32,019 nucleotides of DNA, from contig JACZSM010000032.1 of the NCBI GenBank assembly GCA_022574185.1, positions 1 to 32,019 of the forward strand, given 5' to 3'. The DNA comes from Pseudomonadota bacterium. GTDB taxonomy: Bacteria > Pseudomonadota > Gammaproteobacteria > Steroidobacterales > Woeseiaceae. The position numbers and the translations under genes were made by a program. The notes under the pieces were generated by a model. The model did no database searches and had not been told where the DNA came from. It saw nothing but the letters and a program-made list of their open reading frames with translations. Below, in pieces: positions 24,525 through 31,487 of this stretch (position 1 is its first letter; the number at the start of each line of letters is the position of its first letter).

Positions 24525-25607
24525 TTAGCTGTAGAGCGCGGTCGGCATGCTGCTGTGCCTCGGCTTGTGCTGCTTGAAGTCAAGATAATTGTTGCCAAGT
24601 GCTGTCGCGACTGCCAGGCCGGCGTAAGGCAGTGCAAAATCCGGATCCAGGTCTATGGCAGCATGAAAAGCATCGGCCGCCTTTGATTGCCAGTTCGGTG
24701 TACGCCTGTTTAGAAAATCCCGGCCGACGAAATAGATATTGTAGGCATCCATGTTCGCCGTCGACCTTCCTGACGCTTGCGTAGCGGACATCACAATTTC
24801 TTTGACGAGTTCGCTCGCCACGCGATTCGAAATTTTTGTCTGTATCGCAAAAATTCCTTTCAGCTCTCTGTCGAATGACTCGGTCCAGACTTCGAATCCG
24901 GCGTCGTCAACAAGACTTGCGGTTATGCGGACAGTATTCGCTTCCCGTCGGACACTCCCCGTCAACAGATATCGCACGCGAAGAATATCGCTTATTCGCG
25001 CCACACCCAGGTCGCTGCCCCGGAACGCGAATGACGATGCACGACCAAGCACACGAAACCTCTTTAATGAGGAAAGACGATGCAGAATTTCCTCGCTAAT
25101 ACCATCGGAGAAATGCCCGGTATCCGCGTGCTCGCTCAGGTTCACGAATGGCAGCACCGCAATGGGGTTTTCGGGTTTGTCTACCGCGAGCGCCGCTGCC
25201 GGTTGCTCGTCGGCAGATTTCAGAATTTCCCGGAAGCTGCCATAGATGACGGCAGCGGATATAGCGATCAGAGCAGTCAGAATCAGGTAATCGGGTGTCG
25301 TGAGTCTGATATCGGCAGCGACGTCACTGCCAGCGCCGTGGGTACGCACGACGCCCGCCGCGGTAATGTCAAAGAACCAGCCGAAGATCAGGGCGATGGG
25401 AAAGCCAAGTACTGCAGCCGCAACCAGGTAACGCATTGCAGTGTCAGGGATGCCCCAGGCGGGGAACATGACGTCAGCAACCTGCATGACCAGCCAGGCG
25501 CCCACAACATATAAACCGATAAGACGGTAGATGCGCCGGCGGCGCAGATCCTGCCAGAACTTCACAAACTGCAACTTCTGTTGGTCATTATGAAAAGTCT
25601 GTTTCAC
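24525..25607 (-). CDS. N-terminal membrane and TolB-like part of the frameshifted protein
   Basis: The 360-residue frame starts with GTG 25605-25607, overlapping the TGA of the preceding paralogue (GTGA). It carries three membrane segments (about 27-47, 58-80 and 106-124), a proline/alanine linker, then the TolB-like domain found in many TPR and adenylyl-cyclase-associated proteins (IAVLPFVNLSEHADTGHFSDGISEEIL ... LLTGSVRREANTVRITASLVD ... about 148-265). TPR sequence begins near 290 (AADAFHAAIDLDPDFALPYAGLA) but ends abnormally with KQHKPRHSSMPTALYS. Around 24575 the minus strand reads TTCAAGCAGCACAAG; one extra base there would restore the frame and join it to 23338-24489, giving about 756 residues. 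Either a real inactivating deletion or a sequencing/assembly error explains this. Confidence 0.8.
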   Translation of the reverse strand: MKQTFHNDQQKLQFVKFWQDLRRRRIYRLIGLYVVGAWLVMQVADVMFPAWGIPDTAMRYLVAAAVLGFPIALIFGWFFDITAAGVVRTHGAGSDVAADIRLTTPDYLILTALIAISAAVIYGSFREILKSADEQPAAALAVDKPENPIAVLPFVNLSEHADTGHFSDGISEEILHRLSSLKRFRVLGRASSFAFRGSDLGVARISDILRVRYLLTGSVRREANTVRITASLVDDAGFEVWTESFDRELKGIFAIQTKISNRVASELVKEIVMSATQASGRSTANMDAYNIYFVGRDFLNRRTPNWQSKAADAFHAAIDLDPDFALPYAGLAVATALGNNYLDFKQHKPRHSSMPTALYS

Positions 25608-27388
25608 TGCAGCAGATTCACTTCTCTGAGCAATGCCTGGAATCGCGGATTGTCCTGTAACGGCTCGTACACTTTCATGAATCCCAGTTGCGTGGCGAGT
25701 GGATCACCCGCTGCAAACCCAGCTTCGAGACTTTCAAGCGCCAATTCGTACTCGCCCAATACTGCGTAATGCAGTGCCTTGCCATACACGCCGTCGCGCA
25801 GATCTTCCCGCTGCCGCAGCAACCGCAACGCGCGTTCTTTGAGCTCCGGATTTTCAACGGCATCTATTCGCGCCAGATCAGCCGCTGGATCGAATCCTTC
25901 CATCTGCGCGAGTTGCCTGGCCTGTTGCCGGGCTTTGTCGTAGTCACCTCTAAACGTGTAGAGGAAGTCGAGGTTGTGGAGCGTCCAGCGAAGGGGTTGG
26001 CCACCAAGCTCCAACGTATCCATGTAATGAACCTCCGCTTCATCCAGACGGAATGCCCACAACATCATGTATCCGGGCACGTGACGCACGACGACCGACA
26101 TCGGGTCGGCCTTTCTCGCCAGTCGAAGCTGAATTAAAGCTTCGTCCAGACGTCCTACCTGGTTGAGAATCTCGCCGAACCATTGATGGGCCGTCGCATA
26201 ACCTGGAGCTAACTCGATGGCACGCTCGAAATCGGCTACCGAGCCATCCCAGTCATAGTCGTAATAGGCTTTGTAATACGCTGACGTCGTTAGAGCGCGG
26301 GCGGAATCGGGGTTGATGGCCAGCGCTTTTGTCACGGCTTCACGAGCGAGGGGAATATATTCCTCGATCGCGCCGGCATTGTATTCGGGCATCAGTACAT
26401 AGGAATCCGCGAGCGCGGACCATGCCTGGTCAAATTCAGGATCCATCTCTACTGCTTCACTGAGCGCCGAGACCGCGCCCCGCAATGATTCGGGCGTACG
26501 TTGATTCCACAAATGACGGCCAACCAGGTACTTGTTGTAAGCGTCGACATTGTCGGTTGAATGCGATTCAAGTTTTTGCTGATCTGCACCGCTTAACGTC
26601 AGCTGCAGAGCATCGACGATGGCCCGTGCAATCTCATCCTGCACGGCGAAAATATCGTCAAGGTCACGCGTATAGGTTCCCGACCAGAGATGCGTGTCGG
26701 TACTTACCTCGATCAGCTGCGCAGTCACACGAATACGGTTGCCGGCTTTGCGGACGCTGCCTTCGAGCACGTGTGCGACGCCCAATTCGCGGCCAATCTC
26801 GGACAGTTTCTTGTTGCTGCCTTTAAACGTAAATGACGAGGTGCGTGATGGTACGCGCAAGGTCTCAATGCTGACGAGCACATTGAGCAACTCTTCCGAA
26901 ATACCGTCCGAAAAATACTCGTTCGAATCATCATCGCTCATGTTGACGAAGGGCAGGACAGCAACGGACTGCCGGTCATCTACAGGAACAGGTATCTCGG
27001 CTACTTTATCTGTCGCTGGTGACTGCGCTGGAGCATCGACGCTTTCTGGAATGAGTCGGTCAATAACTACAATTCCAACAACGATCAGGAGTAGTACAAT
27101 CGTCATGCGGTCGAGCTTTTTGGCCGTGTGCCTGGCGATGGATTGATCTGCCACCACCTCGGAATCCCGCTTCAATCCCTCGGGCGTCATCTCGTAAGCC
27201 CAGGAGAAGATCAGCGAGGGCACGAGGCCAATGGCAAGAAAAAGAAAAACCAACTTTCCGACCCACGCGGGCAGATCGAGAATGGGCACCAGCACATCTA
27301 CAATCTGCAGCAACAGCCACGACGCAACGAAGTAGGTTGTGCCAACACGTATGACGTTGCGGCGCTTAAGTTCTTGAAATAATGACAT
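25604..27388 (-). CDS. Membrane-anchored TolB-like domain/TPR repeat protein
   Basis: The 594-residue product is the intact paralogue of the broken gene downstream. It opens with MSLFQELKRRNVIRVGTTY, then membrane segments at about 16-36, 44-64 and 95-112, the same layout as its neighbour. The TolB-like domain spans about 140-260 (VAVLPFVNMSDDDSNEYFSDGISEELL, ELGVAHVLEGSVRKAGNRIRVTAQLI, RDLDDIFAVQDEIARAIVDAL). Residues about 285 to the end are TPR units, for example AVSALSEAVEMDPEFDQAWSALADSY and SVADFERAIELAPGYATAHQWFGEIL. In other proteins this TPR/TolB-like half follows a winged-helix or cyclase or kinase domain; here a membrane module takes that place. Its partner and function are unknown; such proteins are often annotated as adenylate cyclase, but no cyclase domain is present. 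Confidence 0.87.
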   Translation of the reverse strand: MSLFQELKRRNVIRVGTTYFVASWLLLQIVDVLVPILDLPAWVGKLVFLFLAIGLVPSLIFSWAYEMTPEGLKRDSEVVADQSIARHTAKKLDRMTIVLLLIVVGIVVIDRLIPESVDAPAQSPATDKVAEIPVPVDDRQSVAVLPFVNMSDDDSNEYFSDGISEELLNVLVSIETLRVPSRTSSFTFKGSNKKLSEIGRELGVAHVLEGSVRKAGNRIRVTAQLIEVSTDTHLWSGTYTRDLDDIFAVQDEIARAIVDALQLTLSGADQQKLESHSTDNVDAYNKYLVGRHLWNQRTPESLRGAVSALSEAVEMDPEFDQAWSALADSYVLMPEYNAGAIEEYIPLAREAVTKALAINPDSARALTTSAYYKAYYDYDWDGSVADFERAIELAPGYATAHQWFGEILNQVGRLDEALIQLRLARKADPMSVVVRHVPGYMMLWAFRLDEAEVHYMDTLELGGQPLRWTLHNLDFLYTFRGDYDKARQQARQLAQMEGFDPAADLARIDAVENPELKERALRLLRQREDLRDGVYGKALHYAVLGEYELALESLEAGFAAGDPLATQLGFMKVYEPLQDNPRFQALLREVNLLQ

Positions 27389-27487
27389 ATTCTCTACGCT
27401 ACGACAGAAAACCGGTCGGTTGATCGAAGGATAGAATACACTGGTTAAACCCTGAATTCGTAGTTAACATGATCGATGGGGGGGTGC
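27389..27487. promoter_or_regulatory. Divergent promoter region (TPR protein / dioxygenase)
   Basis: This 99-base gap separates the minus-strand TPR gene from the plus-strand dioxygenase gene. A seven-G run (27478-27484) directly precedes the ATG at 27488 and can serve as the ribosome-binding site. TTGATC (27420-27425) followed after 18 bases by GTTAAA (27444-27449) is a weak promoter candidate. No operator was recognised. Confidence 0.3.
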
Positions 27488-28378
27488 ATGGATATGACAC
27501 CTGAGAAAATACTCGCCTGTCCGGCACGAGTCCTGTCGCAGGCACAGCGCGAACATTATTTCGAGGTCGGCTACGTCATGGTCGAAAGCCTGATCCCTGC
27601 GAACGTCATCGACCAACTGCTCGACACAACTGACATGTACCTTGAGCGCAGTCGATCAATCACGCAATCAGACGATACTTTCGACCTGGCGCCCGGGCAT
27701 GGCAAAGATACGCCAACGGTACGACGATTGAATTCGCCAGATCTCGATCCCGTCTATTGGCAATTTGCCACCGGTCTGATCGCGGATGTCGCGGCGGATC
27801 TCGTTGGACCGGATGTGACATTCCATCACTCCAAGCTGAATTTCAAATGGGCGATGGACAAGGACTCCAATGCGGTTGGATGGCATCAGGACATTCCTTT
27901 TTATCCGCACACCAATTACAACGTGCTTGCAATCGGAACTTACCTGATGGACACGTTCGATGATGATGGTCCAATAATGATAATTCCTGGTAGCCACAAC
28001 GGACCGCTTTACGAGCTTTACGACGAGAAACGTGTCTGGACGGGCCAAATCGCAGCGAAAGATGTCAAGGGCTTCAATGCAGAAGATGCCGTGTGCTTGC
28101 CGGGACCGAAAGGATCCATCACCGTGCACAATGCGCGCGCCGTTCACGGGTCCCGGTCCAGCACTTCGCCGGGTATGCGACCACTACTGATAAACAACTA
28201 TGCGGCCGCCGATGCATATCCTTATGCAGACAGTGGCAACACAACATCGAACTACCGAAAACTGGTGCGTGGAATTCCGGCGCTATGGGCAGATCATGAT
28301 TCGCGACCCTGTCCGATTCCACCGGACTGGTCCAAGGGCTACCCAAGCATTTACGCTCAACAGGAACTTGAACGATAA
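27488..28378 (+). CDS. Phytanoyl-CoA dioxygenase (PhyH) family Fe(II)/2-oxoglutarate oxygenase
   Basis: The product (296 residues) belongs to the PhyH-type non-haem iron oxygenases, which hydroxylate a substrate while decarboxylating 2-oxoglutarate. The iron triad is visible: His133 and Asp135 in GWHQDIPFYPH, and His220 in AVHGSRSS; Arg231 in SPGMRPLLIN is placed to bind the 2-oxoglutarate carboxylate. Supporting motifs are GYVMVESLIP near the N terminus and IMIIPGSHNGPLY. Three in-frame ATGs lie together (27476, 27488, 27494). I prefer 27488 or 27494 because the G-rich run precedes them, whereas 27476 has none. The family includes acyl-CoA, ectoine and small-metabolite hydroxylases, so the substrate is open. 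It converges with an aminotransferase gene 32 bases away, a weak hint of amino-acid-like chemistry. Confidence 0.87.
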   Translation: MDMTPEKILACPARVLSQAQREHYFEVGYVMVESLIPANVIDQLLDTTDMYLERSRSITQSDDTFDLAPGHGKDTPTVRRLNSPDLDPVYWQFATGLIADVAADLVGPDVTFHHSKLNFKWAMDKDSNAVGWHQDIPFYPHTNYNVLAIGTYLMDTFDDDGPIMIIPGSHNGPLYELYDEKRVWTGQIAAKDVKGFNAEDAVCLPGPKGSITVHNARAVHGSRSSTSPGMRPLLINNYAAADAYPYADSGNTTSNYRKLVRGIPALWADHDSRPCPIPPDWSKGYPSIYAQQELER

Positions 28379-28410
28379 GAAGCAAGCCCTAACACGACAC
28401 ACATTTCACG

Positions 28411-29541
28411 TCAGAACAGCGGCCGCATCCTGGCAATGCCTTCACGAATATCGTCTTCGTTGTAGTGCGCGAAACTAAGTCGCAGGTAATGGCTGAGTTG
28501 CCCTTTACTTGAAAATACTGCGCCCGCCTGGAAGCCGGTTTGAAGTTCGCGCGCTTTTTCGCGGATCGGGGTGGTATTTACGGATGCGTCGAAACGCATC
28601 CAGAAAAAATACCCTCCATCGGGTCGCGTCCACTCAGCGATGCCGCCAAAATGTTCTTGCAAGGCTTCATCCATTGCCGCCACTCTGCGTCGATATACGC
28701 TTCGCAGATGTGTGATATGCGAGTCAAGAGTGCCATTGTCGATCGTTTGGCGGACGATGTGAGAGCTTATGTGGTTGATGCTGCCACCGCTGTTAACGAA
28801 GCCGTTGGCGATAATTTTGCTTCTCAAGTCTTCGTTGGTTTGTATCCAGCCCAGGCGCATTCCAGGTGCGAGGATTTTCGAAAACGATCCCAGTGACAAT
28901 ACCCTCCCACTTGCGGCCATCGTGCCGTAAGCAGGTGGTGGTGCATCGTGAAAATACAGCAGTTGATAGACTTCATCCGCGACGATTAGAAAGTCGTGTG
29001 CCTCGGCCAATTCTACAATCCGTCGTCGCCGCGCCTCCGTAGTGCATTGACCGCCAGGGTTTTGGTAACTTGGAATCGTGTACAAGAACGCGGGGTCGTG
29101 AGATTTGAGCTCTTGTTGCAACGCGTCTACACAGAGGCCGTCATCGTCGATTGGAATGCCGACGATGTTGAGACCATGATCGTGAAATATCTGAAACGCC
29201 AGAAAATAGCTGGGTTCTTCGACGAAAACGGTGTCGCCGGCTTTGGCGAAGACGACCGACATCAAGTCCAAAGCCTGCGAGTTTCCTCCCGTAACGAACA
29301 ATTGATCGAATGTAGCTTCCGAGCTATAGCCCTCGGTCAGAAAGGCCGCGAGCGAATGAAGAAACCGCTCATCGCCCTGGGTAACGCCGTAGTTGAGTTC
29401 GAGCGGTTGGGCGTTGTCGAAAAACGACTGGCTGGCCTTCGCTACAAGATCGACGGGTAGCAGGTCGGGTGACGGCTGGCCGATACCGAGGTTGATTGTT
29501 CCTTCGGGCGGCGCGCCGTCGAATGTCACTATTCCGGTCAT
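28411..29541 (-). CDS. PLP-dependent aminotransferase, class I/II (2-aminoadipate/MocR-C-terminal type)
   Basis: The 376-residue product is a fold-type I aminotransferase of the LysN/KAT-II-like branch. Key positions are LNYGVTQGDERF (substrate and cofactor loop near 49-60), VTGGNSQALDL (phosphate cup near 83-93), Asn161 in PSYQNPGGQ, Asp189 and Tyr192 in VADEVYQLLY, the Schiff-base Lys222 in SLGSFSKILAPGMRLGW with Arg229 close by, and the C-terminal carboxylate-binding Arg in LSHYLRLSFAHY. It lacks the N-terminal helix-turn-helix of MocR regulators, so it is an enzyme and not a transcription factor. Substrates of relatives include aromatic amino acids, 2-aminoadipate and branched-chain amino acids. 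It is monocistronic as far as can be seen, convergent with the dioxygenase gene and divergent from the stubs at 29790. Confidence 0.88.
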   Translation of the reverse strand: MTGIVTFDGAPPEGTINLGIGQPSPDLLPVDLVAKASQSFFDNAQPLELNYGVTQGDERFLHSLAAFLTEGYSSEATFDQLFVTGGNSQALDLMSVVFAKAGDTVFVEEPSYFLAFQIFHDHGLNIVGIPIDDDGLCVDALQQELKSHDPAFLYTIPSYQNPGGQCTTEARRRRIVELAEAHDFLIVADEVYQLLYFHDAPPPAYGTMAASGRVLSLGSFSKILAPGMRLGWIQTNEDLRSKIIANGFVNSGGSINHISSHIVRQTIDNGTLDSHITHLRSVYRRRVAAMDEALQEHFGGIAEWTRPDGGYFFWMRFDASVNTTPIREKARELQTGFQAGAVFSSKGQLSHYLRLSFAHYNEDDIREGIARMRPLF

Positions 29542-29789
29542 TATTGCGCGCCTACTCGAAATTCAATATACGAATTATAATCGTTACTGTGCTGGATCCG
29601 ATCTCGGTGCAGAAACGTATTATTGACAGGTAACTCCATTGGTCATATTTGCCATGGTGGCATGGACTCGGTTAGCATGCCATTTGGAATACCAAATAAT
29701 AGAAAAAGCATGACAACACAATCAATTACCCGTCGTCAACTTATGATTAACGCCGTATATACGCCGGAAAAATTATAAGGAAGAAAATA
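29542..29789. promoter_or_regulatory. Divergent intergenic region (aminotransferase / exported-protein stub)
   Basis: This 248-base, AT-rich gap separates divergent genes and should contain promoters for both directions. Near its right end AAGGAAG (29777-29783) is a strong ribosome-binding site for the ATG at 29790, even though that frame appears to be a remnant. I see no clear terminator, tRNA or mobile-element end here. Confidence 0.35.
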
Positions 29790-30125
29790 ATGTCTCTGTT
29801 TTGTCGTTGCATTGCTGTGCTGTTCGTTCTCGTTTTATCCGGTCCCGGTCATTCGCAAGACTCCGATTCTGATGAGGAGATTGGGCTCAAATATCGTTTG
29901 CTCGGCCCGGTCAATGGTGGGCGCGCGTCACGCGTCGTCGGAATTCCGGGCGACCCATTAATCTACTACCTGTCGACCGCGGCTGGTGGTGTGTGGAAGT
30001 CATCCAATGGTGGTATGAGTTGGGAGTCGCTGCGCCTAAATATGCCAACAGTTGCTATCGCCGACCTGGCTGTCGCCATTAACTCACTCGCGAATGAACT
30101 TGGTGTCAATTACGTCGTTAATTGA
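29790..30125 (+). pseudogene. Truncated exported BNR/sortilin-like repeat protein remnant
   Basis: The 111-residue frame starts with a good ribosome-binding site and a signal peptide (MSLFCRCIAVLFVLVLSGPGHSQ). What follows, IGLKYRLLGPVNGGRASRVVGIPGDPLIYYLSTAAGGVWKSSNGGMSWESL, is the N terminus of large exported BNR-repeat (VPS10/sortilin-like, often called glycosyl hydrolase) proteins, which normally run to about 1000 residues. Immediately afterwards the sequence switches to RLNMPTVAIADLAV, which resembles the far C-terminal part of the same family, and then to ANELGVNYVVN and a stop. The likely history is a large internal deletion between Asp-box repeats. The last residues also weakly resemble the ELGV..VLEGS motif of TolB-like domains. 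Family membership comes from motif memory; a search with the N-terminal 80 residues would settle it. Confidence 0.6.
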
Positions 30126-30140
30126 GAGCATCGCCGACCG

Positions 30141-30335
30141 ATGAAGAAGTTGTGGCTATGCTCAATTCTCATTAGCGGCTTCTTAATGTCGTACACCCCC
30201 GGCTCGGACGAACTCGGCCAGATTGATGAAATCACGGTCAAAGCAACGCGCAAAGAGACTGCTAAACGCGATTTGGCGGGCGCAATATACCCGGCGGCTC
30301 AAATAATGAATCAAGTCCAATACATCGACTTTTAA
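30141..30335 (+). CDS. Small exported protein, probable TonB-dependent receptor N-terminal stub
   Basis: The 64-residue frame begins with a signal peptide (MKKLWLCSILISGFLMSYTPG) followed by DELGQIDEITVKATRKETAKRDLAGAI. The EITV-ATR-E pattern is what follows the signal peptide in TonB-dependent outer-membrane receptors: TonB box, then the first residues of the plug. Receptors are 600-1000 residues, yet here the frame ends after QVQYIDF. It is therefore probably the remnant of a deleted receptor gene, although a real short peptide cannot be excluded. Its start lies 15 bases after the stop of the previous stub and lacks a clear ribosome-binding site. Its stop TAA is part of the TAAGGA that serves the next gene. 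Confidence 0.4.
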   Translation: MKKLWLCSILISGFLMSYTPGSDELGQIDEITVKATRKETAKRDLAGAIYPAAQIMNQVQYIDF

Positions 30336-30346
30336 GGAATGCAGCG

Positions 30347-31459
30347 ATGATCACCTACGAGGATTACAGCGTCGCCGACCCAGATGCTCTGGAAACGCCA
30401 TCCATGCTGCTGTTCCAGGACACGATGGACGATAATATTAGAAGTGTTTGCGACCTGGTAGGCGGCGGTCAGAATCTAATCGCCCACGTCAAGACGCACA
30501 AATCCGAAGCGGTTGTGCGCAAGCAAGTGGAGCAGGGAATTACTGGCTTCAAGTGCGCCACGCTCAAAGAACTGGAAATGGTGTTACTGGCGGGCGCGCG
30601 CAAAGCGATTCTCTCCTATCCTCAGTGTCAGGAAATCAAGATCGAGCGTTTTTGCGATCTGGTCGTGTCTTATCCGGATGCGTGGGTCGCCTCTATCGTC
30701 AGTTCGCCATTTCATCTCAAGGTGTTGGAGACTGTTGCTACACGTCGAGAGCAGTCGCTCGGAGTGATGCTGGATCTTGATGCAGGCATGCACCGTACGG
30801 GCATTGGCTTCGGTCCGGGTGCTGCAGAGTTGTACAGGCAAATCAATGCACACCCTTATCTGCAAGCCTTCGGTTTTCACCTGTACGACGGCCACGACAA
30901 TTTTAAGGATGTGCAAGAACGCCAGGCTAAGGCACAGCGAAACATTGAGTTGCTGCAAGAATTTCAGAAGCAAATTGAGTCGGAAAAAATTCCAGTGCCA
31001 TGCGTCGTCGCCGGCGGTAGTTGGTCGTTTCCCTACTATGCGCGCACCCATGGCATGTACGGCTCACCGGGTACATTTATCTATTGGGATGCAGGCTATA
31101 CAAGAGATATGCCTGACATGCCGTTCCGCTGTGCCGCCCTGGTCCTGACCCAGGTGGTGGACCGCTATCCCGACGTTGGCAGTATTACTACGGATCTCGG
31201 CTGCAAGGGCATCAGTTCGGATCTTCTGCTCGAGGAAAGGGCAACATTGCTTGGTCACGACAACGCGAAAATGGTATGGCAAAGCGAAGAGCACGCGATG
31301 TTTCAGATCGAGGGCGAATTGCCCGCGGTCGGCGACTACTTGCTGGCGGTGCCGGGTCACATCTGCCCCACGACTATCCGCTACCCGGGGATCCACGTGA
31401 TTGATACGGCTGGCGAGGTAGTCGACTACTACTTGCACACGGCGAGAGATCGACAATAA
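30347..31459 (+). CDS. DSD1-like D-serine dehydratase / D-threonine aldolase family PLP enzyme
   Basis: The 370-residue product is a fold-type III PLP enzyme with an alanine-racemase-like barrel. The Schiff-base lysine should be Lys49 in AHVKTHKS. GVMLDLDAGMHRTGIG and GFHLYDGHDNF line the barrel, VVAGGSWSFPYY binds cofactor phosphate, and the C-terminal domain carries a metal site His338-x-Cys340 in PGHICPTTIRYP. As I recall the family, an His-x-Cys pair binds zinc in eukaryote-type D-serine dehydratases while D-threonine aldolases use His-x-Asp; the pair here therefore leans toward a DSD1-type dehydratase, but this is not decisive. It starts at ATG 30347 with AAGGA upstream. An amino-acid permease gene begins 28 bases after its stop, consistent with uptake and breakdown of D-amino acids. 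Confidence 0.87.
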   Translation: MITYEDYSVADPDALETPSMLLFQDTMDDNIRSVCDLVGGGQNLIAHVKTHKSEAVVRKQVEQGITGFKCATLKELEMVLLAGARKAILSYPQCQEIKIERFCDLVVSYPDAWVASIVSSPFHLKVLETVATRREQSLGVMLDLDAGMHRTGIGFGPGAAELYRQINAHPYLQAFGFHLYDGHDNFKDVQERQAKAQRNIELLQEFQKQIESEKIPVPCVVAGGSWSFPYYARTHGMYGSPGTFIYWDAGYTRDMPDMPFRCAALVLTQVVDRYPDVGSITTDLGCKGISSDLLLEERATLLGHDNAKMVWQSEEHAMFQIEGELPAVGDYLLAVPGHICPTTIRYPGIHVIDTAGEVVDYYLHTARDRQ

Positions 31460-31487
31460 ACAACCGCCAATAAAAATAAAGGCTCAC

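Noticed and set aside
25604-27388. Adenylate cyclase
   Set aside because: Only the TolB-like and TPR regions that accompany some cyclases are present; no cyclase catalytic domain is visible.
28411-29541. MocR/GntR-type transcription regulator
   Set aside because: The aminotransferase-like domain starts at the first residues and there is no N-terminal winged helix-turn-helix.
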